This document shows, in pieces, positions 1-11,010 of a stretch of DNA of 64,000 nucleotides. The DNA is from Chara braunii (Eukaryota; Streptophyta; Charophyceae; Charales; Characeae). The stretch covers positions 1,144,133 through 1,208,132 of the forward strand of contig BFEA01000232.1 in assembly GCA_003427395.1 (NCBI GenBank), read 5' to 3'. A model generated the notes under the pieces. The model saw nothing but the letters and a program-made list of their open reading frames with translations. It did no database searches and had not been told where the DNA came from. Each line of letters begins with the position of its first letter. Position 1 is the stretch's first letter. The position numbers and the translations under genes are program-made.

Positions 1-1367
1 TGGGACAGGGACGGGGGCCAGGGATCCCCAAGACGAAGGTCAGAAGGTCAAGCCCCCACTCTAGCTTGGCCCCCAGGGATCCCCGCCTAACAACCTTGGT
101 TATGATTGAGGAGCCGGATCAAAATTGCTGAAAAGAAATGGGAGACCTCATAGACTATAACAAGATCATCGTTCTCAACGCAGTACAGAAACTGCAGGTC
201 GTGTGGCTGGTGCAAGGAATATGAGTGTGAACGTGGCTGGTGCAAGGAATATGAGTGTGAACGTGGCTGGTGCAAGGAATATGAGTGTGAACGATATACA
301 AAAAACTAAGTTGCGAAATCACAAAGATGTCCAGGTAGTCGTATCCAAACAGAGAGTACAAAATGCACTAAGAAACCATCCATATAGAGCAATACAATGA
401 AGTAATGACCCAATGTTCAAGCCCGTAGGCCACACCAACACAGTATCCAAAGTCGTTCCTCTGTCTGGCGCCCACCGCCTAACCTACTCTGCCCGACTAT
501 CCTACCTATAGCTGGTTCACGCAACAGGCTCACGTCGAATCTCGAAGACCAATGTATATGATTGTCAACTCCATAGCCGACCTCTCTTCATGCACCAGGT
601 ACGTATCTCATCACCCTCAATCATACCATGATTACCCCACACTGCACCGCCTTCCCTGAAGACCACCAGATCACCCGTTGTACCCCCTGGCGCCTTGCAG
701 CCCGGCTATGGCCGCCTGCGCCCCATTGCCCTGCAGCGCCCCACTTCACCACTACGCGCCCCGTCAGCGCCCTTGGCAGCAGCGCAGCATCAAGCGATAG
801 CACAACAACACTTCCGCATTGCCTGCACTGGCCAGAATGCCTGACCTGGGCTGCCTCACTTCTTTTATCGAAGTGGCAGCCTCCTGGATGTTGTGTGTGG
901 CCTGGCTGGAAGCTTCCCGTAGCTTCCGGCTGGGCCTCGGACCCTGTGCCCAGGCCCGAGATTACAGACCTGGGCCCTTTTCAGTTGGGCACGAACTGAG
1001 TCTCCGGAATTGGGCTGTTTGCTGCATCTGTGCAGGGCTCCCAGGCAAGTGCGTCGGCGGTACTGCTTTTGCGAAGGCCGATGGCCTGCTTCCCAATGCA
1101 TCGACCCTGCTTTATGTGTATGTGCCCAGGCGTAACTGTCAACGCCTAGGCCAACTGTATGACACAACTTTGTGAGGCTCACGCGTCTACCCAACCAACT
1201 AGCGTGCTGCAAGAGCCTGAATACCCATATATGAAAATGTCGAATTTTGCCTCTGGCGAATATTCAAGCCCGCCTTCACTTAGGGCGGGGACTCGACTTG
1301 CTGGGGCCTTAGCCCATATCATGTGATGTCTGATAGGGCCCTGTGAGGGCTTGTTCCTCGCATTCCA
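1..1367 (-). mobile_element. Probable LTR sequence downstream of the Ty3 pol remnant
   Basis: No coding region is recognisable here apart from the small repeat at 203-292. On the minus strand the chromovirus pol remnant ends near 1401. It is followed by a purine-rich tract (plus strand TCCCCCTTAGCTT, 1368-1380) that fits a polypurine tract, and then by TGGAATGCGAGG reading leftward from 1367, which fits the TG start of a 3-prime LTR. I could not find the matching 5-prime LTR beyond 6.9 kb, and the outer end of this one is undefined, so the LTR call rests on position and the PPT/TG junction only. Confidence 0.35.
203..292. repeat. 30-bp tandem repeat, three copies
   Basis: Three consecutive 30-bp units starting at 203, 233 and 263 appear identical; each begins GTGGCTGGTGCAAGGAAT. 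As 30 is divisible by 3, the unit stays open in several frames and produces small repetitive ORFs on both strands, which I do not treat as genes. Confidence 0.9.
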
Positions 1368-1400
1368 TCCCCCTTAGCTTCGGAAGTCCGCTGAGATGCT

Positions 1401-1880
1401 TCATGTTGGTGCCTTCCCCTTCAGTTTCTTATCATAATCTGCCATGATCTTAGGACCTGTCTTGACAAGTTCCTCCCTTGAAATCCGTCGATCTTCCCTC
1501 GGATCAGTATGATGCCTGAAATGTATTATGTACTCCCTTACATGTTTAGGAGGTCGTACCCTGCCAGGTAGCTTGGGAACAGGCGTGTCTCTGTGATCCA
1601 GGATGTCGTCGACGTCCACGTGGCCATCCATGGTTGGGGGCAGCATAGATCTTCGTGATGGGAACCGTGCTGTCTCAGCGAAAGGTGCAAGTTTGGAGGC
1701 GTGAAAAACAGGGTAAATGTGTAGGTGACCAGGGGTACGAATGACGTACGAGGGACCATCAAAATCATTCCCCACAACGTCTAACACTTCCTTGGGACCG
1801 AAATACTGGGGCATTAGCTTCCTAGAGGTGCCAAACTCCTGACCCAACTCACTAGCCTTAACCGAGACACGTTCCCCCAC
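1401..1880 (-). pseudogene. Integrase C-terminal region with chromodomain-like module
   Basis: This 159-residue open stretch is the C-terminal end of the Ty3 polyprotein. It begins with the GPKEVLDVVGNDFDGPSYVI-type SH3-like module that follows chromoviral integrases, including the HIYPVFHASKLAPF motif. It then carries VDVDDILDHRDTPV and YIIHFRHHTDPREDRRI, which match the layout of a chromodomain (an acidic start, then a Y-I-H-F strand in place of the usual YLVKWKGY) and end in an ILEDY-like helix (IMADYDKK). Chromodomains of this class steer integration toward modified chromatin. The aromatic cage looks incomplete. The preceding integrase core lies in another frame. Confidence 0.85.
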
Positions 1881-1921
1881 CTGAAATGTGGACTTTCGGT
1901 GACGCTTGTTCTAAGAAGCAA

Positions 1922-2700
1922 TCATGGCTTTTGAGATTTCCTGATATGTTCGACAGTCTGGTGCAACCGTTTCTCATATTGGACACCAAATTCAATGGTT
2001 CCAAGAGTTTCCGCAGTTCGGTTTTCAGGCAGGAGGAAGTGTAGGGCAGATCTAGGCTTCCATCCCAGATGCATTTGATTAGGACTGGCGCCGATGGTGC
2101 TGTGTACAACATTGTTGTACAGACTGGCGATGAGAGGTAATTTCTCATCCCAGTCATCCTGGTTGGGCTTAATGTAATGCCTTAGCAGATGCTGCACCAC
2201 ATGGTTCATCTGTTCAGCCTGCCCATTTGCTTCGGGATGATTCCCAGAAGTCATTCGCAGCTGGCTGCCCATCTGTTCAACGGCCTTGTTCCACATCTCG
2301 CTTGTGAAACGCACATCTCTATCACTAACGATTATCTTTGGCAGTTCAAAATCACGCACCCAGTTATCCATGAATAACTTGATGACATGTTCGGTCCTGG
2401 CGGTCTCCGACATGGCAATTAGTCTAGCGTACTTAGTGAACCTATCAACTATGATGAAGATGTGCCTCTTGCCATTCTTAACTATCACGAGAGTTTCCAT
2501 GAAGTCCATGGAGATACTCATCCCTGGGCCAACAAGAATGCGTAGAGGCTTCAGTAGCCCAAGCGGAGCTTGAGTTCGTGGCTTATCCCGCTAACAGACC
2601 TGACAGGTATGTACGTACTTCTTTGCATTGTCGAGCATGTTAGGCCACCCAAATCGTTGTACTAAGTTAGCACCAGTCTTCTTGTGGCCGAAATGTCCCG
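1922..2700 (-). pseudogene. Ty3-type integrase (zinc finger remnant and DDE core)
   Basis: The core (1922-2521, 199 residues) contains the DDE triad: first Asp in SISMDFMETL, second Asp in IIVSDRDVRFTS, Glu in NHPEANGQAEQMN. It also has the typical HSTIGASPNQMHLGWKPR segment after the core. Upstream, 2590-2700 encodes a zinc-finger remnant with GHFGHKKTG and HTCQVC, but the first His is not recognisable and a stop codon follows CQVC. Integrase inserts the cDNA into the chromosome. The frame with the chromodomain module is lost around 1880-1920. Confidence 0.92.
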
Positions 2701-2925
2701 TTGCTTCAAGACACTCACCTAAAAATAAACTATGCAAAATCTCCCTTGATGGAACAACTAACCTTGTGAAACTTGTCGTTCAAGAAAGAGTAACCCATCC
2801 GTCATCACAAACTCGTCAGTGGTGGCCTTGGCTTTGGCCTGCAGTTTGTTGATGATGTCCATCGTGATGGGATCTTCCTTGTAGGCTTCACCCAAAGATC
2901 GAGTCACGTCCTCAGATAAGTCAAA

Positions 2926-3522
2926 CTAAAAAATCAGCGCACCTAGGTAATCTGCCTTTCTAGACAACCCATCTGCAACCTTGTTGTATTCTCCTTTCAC
3001 ATAGTCTTGCTTTAAATCATACTGATCTATGACTTCAATCCAACGTTTGAGTGCATCGAAGAGAACGGGTTGTGTCTTGATCCAGTTGAGGGTCTGATGG
3101 TCAGTTCTCAAGTAGAAGAATCTTCCTAACAGATAGTGTCTCCAGTGGACAAGTGCCTTGTAGAGAGCATAAAGTTCCCTCTCGTAGGTGGACTTTGCCA
3201 ACTTCTTTTATGACATCTTTTTGCTCATGTACTCGACCGGTCTCAACTTTTTCCCTTCCTGCTGAGCGAGCACTGCGCCAATGCCGTATTGGCTTGCATC
3301 AGCGGTTACAATAAATGGCCTTTACGGGTCGGGTACCATAAGAACCTCATGGTGTGTGAGAGCATGCTTCAAACGCTTGAAAGTTGTCTCACACTCGTCG
3401 GTCCAGTCCCATGGTGTATCAATTCGAGTTAGATCGGTCAAGGGAGATGCGGTCGTACTATATTTTTTTACGAAGTTGCGGTAATAACCACACATTCCCA
3501 AGAATGATCTGACCTCAGTCAC
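2926..3522 (-). pseudogene. RT thumb/connection and RNase H domain
   Basis: 3322-3522 encodes VRSFLGMCGYYRNFVKKYS and SPLTDLTR, the conserved segment between RT and RNase H in Ty3 elements. 2926-3201 encodes the RNase H part, with STYERELYALYKALVHWRHY, RTDHQTLNWI and NKVADGLSRK, including the expected catalytic Glu and Asp positions. Between them 3205-3320 still reads as TADASQYGIGAVLAQQEGKK in another frame. RNase H removes the RNA strand during reverse transcription. Frameshifts near 3205 and 3320 show decay. Confidence 0.92.
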
Positions 3523-3537
3523 AGACTGGGGTCGTGG

Positions 3538-4493
3538 CTAGTCACGTATGCTAGCCACCTTTGCATCTTCGGGCCTAATCCCATCCGGGGATACTTCATG
3601 ACCCAAGTACAAGATTCGAGTGCGACCGAACTCGCATTTCTCTTTGTTTAACTTATACTTGTGTTGCCGAAGAAGTGAGAGGACTTTGTCTACATGTTGA
3701 GCATGCTCCTCCACAGTCTTACTAAAGATAAGTATATCGTCGATGTACACGACGACGAACTTATCTAAGTAGTCATGGAAGATCCTATTCATGGCATGCT
3801 GGACTGTACTCGACGCATTGCAAAGGCAAAAGAGCATCACCACAAACTCGTACAGATCGTACCTGGTCTGGATGCGGTTTTGTGCAAGTCCTCTGGTCTT
3901 ATAGCAATCTGACGATAGCTGAATTTTAAATCTATCGTGGTGTAGTACTTACACCACTGCACCTTATCCAATAGGTCGTCAATGTGTGGTAGAGGCTCTG
4001 TGTGCTTAACGGTGATGACATTGAAGCCTCGTTAATCAATGCACATCCTTAGTGTTCACCCTTTCTTTGGAATAAATAAGACTGGTGAGCCAAAGGGGGA
4101 AGTGCTATGCCGAATCCAACCCTTTTTTGTGAGCTCTTTCAGTTGCCAGCGAAGTTCGTCCAACTCGGCCGGAGCCATCCTATAGATTCTCCCTTTAGGT
4201 GTCTTGCTACGTGGGATGATCTCTATGGCATGAACAATCTCCCTGTCTACGACTCCTGAGGGCTCCTCGAATAGATCAGGGTACTTAGCGACGATGGTCT
4301 CAATCTCTGGGGGTGTTTTAACGGCCTCCCCTTTCGCAGAGACATAAACTAAGTACATACCTTCATCTTGGTATTGTTTATAATAATTGTAGAAGGCCGA
4401 TGCGCACAAACACCCATGAGAGTCTACCAACCTACTAGCTTTATACTTAGCTAGTCTAACGGTCCTCCCATTAGTCAATTCGTGCTTCAACAC
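3538..4493 (-). pseudogene. Ty3-type reverse transcriptase
   Basis: The N-terminal part (4056-4493) contains KGRIYRMAPAELDELRWQLK, GWIRHSTSPFGSPVLFIPKK. The middle (3844-4055, other frame) contains CID followed by a stop where CIDYR is expected, then TTIDLKFSYRQI with the first catalytic Asp. The C-terminal part (3538-3843) contains the polymerase box VVVYIDDILIFSK (YIDD codons at 3736-3747) and KCEFGRTRILYLGHEVS. All signature blocks of a Ty3 RT are present, but the frame is broken at least twice. Confidence 0.95.
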
Positions 4494-4800
4494 TTTCTTG
4501 TCCCAGTCAAAGTGGGCTTGGAAACCTCGAGGTAGTACATGCCCAACAACATGTCAAAGGGCAGTTCGTCGCTCACCAAGAATGATGTCTTATGATTTAG
4601 CTCTCCTCCTGGGTAGGAGAAAGTGCAGACTACATCTCTGACGTAGTCCTCCACCATCATGCGCTCTTTGTTGGACAAAGTAGATGCTGCCGGTCTACTA
4701 AGGCGCTAGAACTGGTCCTTTACGTGCAGTCTCTCAACGCAGTCGCGACTTATGAAGTTTCGTGTGGAGTCAATGTCTACGAAGGCGCCGCACTTTCAAC
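4487..4800 (-). pseudogene. Retroviral-type aspartic protease with altered active site
   Basis: The segment reads GAFVDIDSTRNFISRDCVER (about 4735-4795), where functional Ty3 proteases have a D-S-G or D-T-G triad followed by T.NFIS. Here the triad reads D-I-D, so the catalytic loop appears destroyed. The downstream flap and hydrophobic segment (LPFDMLLGMYYLE, 4487-4678) fit the family ending FD.ILG..WL. The protease would normally cleave the Gag-Pol polyprotein. Confidence 0.75.
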
Positions 4801-5157
4801 CAACCACACTAACTTTCACAACGAAGTGCTCCCTTCTAGGACCTCTACTTAGTGCCACCCATGACTCACGAGGGTCCCTTGCCGACCACTCACCTTGAAG
4901 TTCCTCTAAGGCTTCAGACACATCCAACATACAAAGTATAATTGGGTCTGAATGCGTCTACGGGGTGACTAAGGAGTCAATAGCTTCGGCCAACTCTTGA
5001 AACAGGGAGGGTACATCATCCGCTTCAACGAGAGGAGAAGCAGCTACAACTTCTACCGACCCTAAGTGTTTCCCGAGTTGGAGCTCGTAGAGGCCCCAGA
5101 CTGAGAAGAAGAAAACCCACCCTTAGGAGGGATCTTCTGCAAGACCTTCGGGTTCTT

Positions 5158-6883
5158 GCACTTAAATTGCGTATGGCCGTACTTGTCGCAGTTTATGCAA
5201 GCACCACGTGACCATCGGTCCCGCCACACTTCTTGATCCACCCCTGCTCTAACCCAAGCAGCTATTTTATTTGGGTTAGCGGCCTGCCCCTGACTTCTTT
5301 GCTGACCGCCCTTGCCGTGACCGACTGCCTTAGTCTTACTACTGCGGCGAGGCTGCTGCCCTCGGCACTCTACTCGCCGTCCAACTCTGCACTCTCCACA
5401 AGTTCAAAAACATCATCGATCTCAGTTTGATTCTCATCGGAATCAACCATCATCAATCGACTACCCTTTTTCTTCCACTCTTGTGGAGCCTTCTTCTTTC
5501 TTCCAACCGTATAAGGGGTCTAAGCACTACCCAACGTAGCCTCTAAATCTAAGGCCCTCTTGTTGAATGTCCCAAAGGTGTGGTGCTCGCGTCGAGCCTT
5601 GCTGGCTAGTAAGTGCTTGATGTCTGTGGGAAGACATCTTAAGAACGTGGTCATCCATCAATAAGACCTGGGGATTGTACTCCACTCCTGGGATGATAAT
5701 CAGACGCTCTACGCTAGTGGTAAGCTCTCGCACTGACTTGTACTTTCTAGCATCAAGCTTTAGAAGCCCATCAGTGATAATCTGTGCCTGCCGAGGGTTA
5801 TGTCATCGAGCCTCCACTAAGTCCATAAAGCCTTCTAGGGTGTGGGTATGTGCCCAATCACCCATGTTCGTGCCGAACCCCTTTGAAGCTACCAATCCAT
5901 TCAGCCAGCAAGTTGCTGAACCCTCTAAGTAGGATGCAACAATTATCACATCCTCTTCTACCAACGTCCTCTTTTCCTTACCCACACTGGAACCGTTCTC
6001 AACCACGTGTCGAGAGCCTCATCCTTTTTGTCTCCTGAGAAGGTTGGAGGTGGTTTCAGGGGGGTCTTGGGGTACCAAGATAGTTGTTGTCCCGCTGGCG
6101 GTACATGTGGTGACTGTGGTGTAGCTCCAGTCGCTGGACCAGAAAATGAAGAAACAACAATCGGAGATAGAGTTGCTGCTGATGTACCGCTTGGTTGCTG
6201 TCCAGACTGAGTGACATAGGGGCCTGTCATCGATGATAATGGAAGCGATGGCAAAGTTGCTGTTCGGATCCCCGACCTTTGTAGGGCCTGCAAAATCTGG
6301 TCCAGGGTATCCTACATGGCGTCCATTTTGCTCTCTATGTACACTTGCATGGACATGACACTTGCCTTAAGGATCTTTCCTGTAGAGTTAAGGGTTGCGT
6401 CATCTAAACCCTCTAGTGCAGCTAAGTCTGCCTCCCTACTCTCTAGTCTGACTCTTCTCTCTCTAATTTTTTTTCTCTCTTAGTAGCCTGCTTGAGTTCC
6501 TCTTCTAGCCTTAAGCGGATCCTCTCTACCTGCCGGAGCTCCATCTGCTCCCTTATAAGATGAGGCGGCGGGCAGAACTGCACACCCACCATTTGACTAG
6601 CGCCGACACCTGACGTGTTGGAGATTGACTGCGAGTTGGTTGAATTGGACGGCATGCCCTAACCAGAGGTTGCTGCAGACGTTGTTAAAGAGGTAGCCAT
6701 TGCTACCCCGCTAGTTGTTGCTGCTTCCCTTGTAGCCTCAAGCCTAAAAGCCCTAGCTTCGGCCGTTAGTCTTCTCTCTTCTCCCGGTTGTAGAGCCCGA
6801 AACACTCTAGGGATTATAAGCGATGATAGCCTTGTTAACCTCCTAGCGTCAGTTGTACCTTCATCCCCGGCTGATCCAGTCAT
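5158..6883 (-). pseudogene. Gag remnant with CCHC zinc knuckle
   Basis: Reading leftward from 6883 there are Ser/Thr/Ala-rich segments, then the capsid-like PPPTFSGDKKDEALDTWL and SYLEGSATCWLNGL blocks (5803-6293), typical of plant Ty3 Gag. A zinc knuckle follows at 5158-5199, reading CINCDKYGHTQFKC (C-x2-C-x4-H-x4-C), which binds element RNA. Several frames are needed to read it through, so it is decayed. A pyrimidine-rich plus strand at 6430-6500 encodes the Glu/Arg-rich coiled-coil-like part on the minus strand. Confidence 0.8.
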
Positions 6884-7956
6884 CGGCTAGGCAGACGCTG
6901 TCTGCACTAGAGTCCTCTCTGGGACCTACCGCAACATACGTCTGACTGGGTCTAAATAAACAAATAAATAAATACTGAGCGAGTCACCTCCGGCTACTAT
7001 TCAAGCGGTATCAACAACACCTATACAGACTATACACGTAGGGTGTCGTGGACAAGGTTCCCGCTAGGAAAATCGATCGAACTCTCCAGTGCAGAGTGAA
7101 CGGGCAATTCGAATTCATCTCCACACCCTGCAAAACATCGGAGCACAGTGTAAGCACGAATACAAAGAAACCCGCCACCACACACCCCAAAACCCCCCCC
7201 CCCCCCCCCCCCTCCCGCCCTTCCATCAAATCCCCGATGCCGCATTTCAACATGGCGAGCTCGTGTGCTTGCAATGAGATCCTCTGCAGCTGATTTGCCA
7301 CAAAAGAAAGGCGCAAAATTGCAGTCGGGTGACGCAAACAATCTGGCAAACCGCGACATGCGAAGTGCGCCGACATCCGAACTTGCCAAAGATTGGAACC
7401 CTTCAACTGCGTTGATTGTATATGTCGAAGGGCATCCAAATATTTCTTGCCTCGACTCTGCCGACAAGAATTGCACCAATAGAGAAGGGAGATCACCTTT
7501 CAACTTTTGCCTTTTATGATTTTTATAGTTGTACGTTAAAGTCCGTATCAGTTGTCAAAGTCAAAACCTATGACCTGTTTAAAGGTCTGCGATGATGGAA
7601 CCCAGGTGCTACAAAGGGCCTTGGCCCGCCTACCACTCATCTCCACAGGTTGCTGAAGAGGATAGGTCCCACAACCGCCTTGGCGATTGTCTAGCGTCGA
7701 GAGGTTAGTCCCTCAAGGCGTGTGTCAGCCGACACTTGAGTGTCGAACAGGACCCTCGATACCATCGAGGGCCACACGAGTATGGGCAGTACATAGTACG
7801 CCATCACTGCGACTGCTTGTGTACTTATGCATGGCTAGTCGTTATGAGGAAGCCGGCGTCCGCGCGACAGTTATACGATGTCTAGCGGGGGACGGCCAAA
7901 AAAGTTTCGTGACATTTGGTTATGGGTCGGACACCCTATGGACTAGGCGTGTTTCG
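6884..7956. other. Non-coding stretch with a 20-C homopolymer
   Basis: I see no gene here. A run of 20 consecutive C residues lies at 7193-7212. The overlapping ORFs around 7011-7519 have no recognisable motifs and one reads Gly-rich through the C tract, so I treat them as chance. No copy of the LTR sequence from 1.3 kb was found here. Confidence 0.6.
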
Positions 7957-8238
7957 GATGCAGCTGCTTCTGGTTGGAACACTGTAGAGAGAGAAGGAAT
8001 ATCAATATCTCATCCTTCGCGTTTTATTCTAATTGGATCTGGAAATCCTGAAGAAGGTAAATTAAGACCTCAGTTACTAGATCGATTTGGTATGCATGTA
8101 AATGTTTCTACTGTCAAAGAACCAAATCTAAGAGTAAAAATTGTGAAACAAAGATCTAATTTTGATAAAGATCCAATTCAATTTAGAGATATTTATAAAT
8201 CATCACAAGACAATTTCTTGAAATCGGCTATTCTATAG
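7957..8238 (+). pseudogene. chlI: Plastid-type chlI fragment (Mg-chelatase subunit I)
   Basis: From 7957 the base composition turns AT-rich and the frame reads DAAASGWNTVEREGIS, then SHPSRFILIGSGNPEEG, LRPQLLDRFGMHVNV and RVKIVKQRSNFDKDP. This is the conserved AAA+ core of ChlI, the ATPase subunit that drives Mg2+ insertion into protoporphyrin IX in the plastid (sensor-1 region and the RPQLLDRFGMH block). Both the N-terminal Walker A part and the C-terminal third are absent. The open frame starts far upstream in non-homologous DNA and ends at TAG 8236-8238, right where plastid homology to another gene begins. Most likely a nuclear insert of plastid DNA. Confidence 0.88.
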
Positions 8239-8385
8239 TCTTTATTTGATTTTTTAGATGCTCCTGTAATGTCTTTGTCTTCACAGGATNTTCCTACTCC
8301 ATATAATGGTTTTTTAGAAGATTTAACTGTTATTCAACCAAGTCAAATTATAGAAGCCGCAGAAAGAATGATAATAGATTCTTAA
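8239..8385 (+). pseudogene. odpB: Plastid-type odpB fragment (pyruvate dehydrogenase E1 beta C-terminus)
   Basis: Immediately after the chlI stop, in the same frame, the sequence reads LFDFLDAPVMSLSSQD, then [20 protein letters not shown] and AERMIIDS followed by TAA (8383-8385). This matches the C-terminal domain of PDH E1 beta (LDAPI..LSSQDVPTPYNG type), which supplies acetyl-CoA for plastid fatty-acid synthesis. Only the last 48 codons are present and one base is N (8290). The composition is as AT-rich as the chlI piece, so both probably come from plastid DNA and were joined end to end before or during insertion. Confidence 0.82.
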
Positions 8386-8452
8386 TAAATTACGAGTATG
8401 TTGATTCTATGTTTTCGGCGGCCCACACGAAACACCAGAACAACGCCGGAAC

Positions 8453-8716
8453 CTTAAATCTTGTCCACACCGGCACTACAAAAACGGCGAGCTCGAAGAC
8501 TGTTATGCATCCCGCACTTACCCCCATTCTGTAAATCGACAACGCACTCGCATGTGTTGGCAATGCCCACTTCTGCAGTCCTCGCAACGGTCGTGCGTCA
8601 ACCGCGGCAAATCGATGGCGGATTCTGCGAATGGCCAAAACAAAGCGCGATCCTCAAAGTTCGTCGGGATCCGAACTTGTTAGCGACTGGGCTCCCATGA
8701 TCGCGAACATTGCATT
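8453..8716 (+). repeat. Dispersed repeat, copy 1 (pair with 9143-9420)
   Basis: About 265 bp here is colinear with 9143-9420. Shared blocks include CTTGTCC.CACCGGCA.TACA, GTAAATCGACAACGCAC, GCAGTCCTCGCAACGGTCGT and AAAGCG.GATCCTCAAAGTTCG. Each copy ends in a 22-bp quasi-palindrome (8657-8678 here). No coding function is evident. Confidence 0.8.
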
Positions 8717-10317
8717 GCTGAGAGGTGGACCCCTAAGAAATCCTCGTTCACCCTCGATGAGGCTAGCGGAGAAGGCTAACCATGGCGAGGGCAATGCGAA
8801 CTTCCGCAATATAGGCGATGTGACATGAAGGCGCATTATCAGCGGATGTTATGAACGACATGATGTAGATGGATCCTCTAAGTGCGTCGGGATCCAAACT
8901 TGTAAAAGGCGGATTTTGGAAGAGGACAGTTTCCCGCAACTCCAGAGATTGCACTGTTGGTCTATCGTCTTCACAACTGGAAGTCCATGTCTAGTTGCCG
9001 AAATAAAACTTATGGGACGAGGTCTCTTAAGTGACCCCCTATAAGCCTCGATTAACTTCAGCGACAAGGCGAGCTCGCGTGCTAGCAACACAAACTTTTG
9101 CAACCCGAAAAACGACAAAAACTACCGCGGAATTGCAGGCGGTTGAATCTTGTCCGCACCGGCAGTACAAAAACGACCAAGGCTCCAAGACCCTTACGCA
9201 TCCCCCACAAACCCCCATTTTTGTAAATCGACAACGCACACACGTGTGTTCGTAATGCCTACTTTTGCAGTCCTCGCAACGGTCGTACGTCAACTGCGGC
9301 AATTCGATGTCGGATTTCGTGAATGCCTTGAACAAAGCGTGATCCTCAAAGTTCGCTGGGATGCGAACTTGCCAGCGATCGGGGTCCCGCGGTCACGAAC
9401 AGTGTACTGCTGGGAGTTCATTCAACAATCGTGCACGATTAGAAAAGAACAAGGGTATAGGCCCCTTCATCAACCCACACATAACCCGATTCAGCCACCC
9501 CGAAACCCGAAGAACCCACGGTTTCCCCCTCCGCAGCAGTCGGATTCGCATTGTTTCCCACTCCAAGCGCACACGTCAAAGGACTAAGAAGAACATGGTT
9601 GTTGGGCCCCTCAGCAGACCCCACGAACCCCCACAGGGGTTCTCAAACGAGGAGATGTCGTTCGCTGGCAAGGAGAACATTTGCCCGGACCCGAAGGGGT
9701 TTTCAAACGAGGAGAGGGTTTCTAACGAGGAAAGTGAGCTCATTGTCGAACGACGTCCACGCTACTTCCCTGCCTGGGTGTCCTTATGTGAAGTTCGTCG
9801 GGATCCGAACTTGTAGGGGATCGAGTTTCCATTTGTTATGTCCTCGTCCAAATATTGCCAACGCACCACTACAAGCTCTTGGTCCGCCCTGATCCGGGTT
9901 TCATCGCCTGCTCCCCTTGCTAGACCAGGAGAACAGCGGGCCTGTGGTGCTGAGCCGACAAGCGTGGATGCAGAAGTTCGGATTCCGACGAACTTTGGTC
10001 GAGAAGGGAAGGAGGACAGGATTGGTGGGCGGGGTATAGAGGGGTCGAGGACGACCATTTTCTTATTTTTTGGGAGTTGCCAGCAACGACTGTCAAACCC
10101 TGATGTTGCAGCAATGTGTTTTTGCGAAGCGACGTCTCCGCGGGACATGGGGTAACCGTTGGTGACTGGGGCTCACAGGGGTCGAAGTGGAATTTTTTTG
10201 TGGCTCCTCAGAAACGTTGTTGGCAATGACAACCACATTTAATGTTGCCGAATTGGGGTCTTGCGAGGCGATGGATTTAGCGGTACGCATTACTTAAAGT
10301 CCGCCAGGATCCGAACT
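8657..10317. repeat. 22-bp quasi-palindrome cluster I (six copies)
   Basis: Copies of the motif AAGTTCG + 8 nt + CGAACTT (or variants) lie at 8657-8678, 8880-8901, 9349-9370, 9791-9812, 9974-9995 (opposite orientation of the asymmetric core) and 10297-10317. Spacing is irregular and the flanks are unrelated except for the duplicated segment above. Confidence 0.8.
9143..9420 (+). repeat. Dispersed repeat, copy 2 (pair with 8453-8716)
   Basis: Direct, diverged copy of the 8453-8716 segment; its 22-bp quasi-palindrome lies at 9349-9370. The intervening 8717-9142 contains another motif copy (8880-8901) and no gene. Confidence 0.8.
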
Positions 10318-10700
10318 CTGTGAAATCAGGTTTCTTGGCCATTGAGGCTAACTGCTTGTGCGGAAAGCGAGCAGTCATGCCACCAGCGGACAGTAGAGAG
10401 AGGACACAGCACGATGGCATAGTTGGCGGTGTCGCAGGGAGGTTACAACCCGCAAACCGTTCGAGTCCGGACTCGCAGGAAACCTCTATCCCGCGCCAAC
10501 TACTTTTAGAGTCGTTTGTCTACTGCATGCGTTTCGAGTCGGTCACCAATCCGCAAATCCATCAGGATGCAAACGTCATGTTCATGGCCTCGACCACCAC
10601 ATTTCAACAATGATGTCTCCGCTGCAGAAAGGGGTCACCAACCGAAAACTCCATAGCCATGAAAGACTTGCAATCGTGCTAGTCCCCCGACATTCAAACT
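9421..10700. other. Non-coding DNA, no recognisable gene
   Basis: Several ORFs of 100-150 codons exist on both strands but none carries a motif I recognise, and they overlap each other and the 22-bp motifs. A short direct duplication (GGGGTTCTCAAACGAGGAGA at 9637 and a near copy at 9697) is visible. Confidence 0.5.
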
Positions 10701-10709
10701 TCCTGTGTT

Positions 10710-11010
10710 CATGAGAAGGCACATGTGCAAGATCGGATCCCGGCGGACCACGACAATCACCTCACGGGCAGTTGCTCATGAGAAGGTACATGTGTCACAC
10801 TCACGTTCACATGCTTGACCGTGCCGTCTGCGTGTTTTACGCGATCATGTGATCAGGACTACGCTGTAGTACACGCTTGATCGCAACGGATGAGAAGGCA
10901 CACATGTCTCACTCGCGATCACATGTGTCACACTCGCCATCACATGTGTCGCACTCACGAACAGTTGTTCATGAGAAGTCACACGTGTCGCACTCACGAT
11001 CACAAGCTTG
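10710..11010 (+). repeat. Short imperfect repeats rich in CACATGTGTC / GATCACATG
   Basis: The phrases ATGAGAAGGCACATGTG, TCACACTCGC and GATCACATGTGTC recur five or more times in about 300 bp, with small palindromes such as CACATGTG. No coding function is seen. Confidence 0.6.

Larger units (their letters stand above)
1368..6883 (-). mobile_element. Degenerate Ty3/gypsy chromovirus-type LTR retrotransposon
   Basis: Read on the minus strand, the order is gag with a CCHC knuckle, aspartic protease, reverse transcriptase, RNase H, integrase and a C-terminal chromodomain-like segment. That order and the terminal chromodomain are diagnostic of the chromovirus branch of Ty3/gypsy elements. The element replicates by reverse transcription and integrates into the nuclear genome. 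The reading frame is interrupted by several stops and frameshifts and the protease active site is altered, so this copy cannot be autonomous. No 5-prime LTR or tRNA primer-binding site could be assigned upstream of gag. Confidence 0.92.

Noticed and set aside
7011-7519. Overlapping ORFs of about 160 codons on both strands
   Set aside because: They pass through a 20-C homopolymer, contradict each other and show no recognisable domain.
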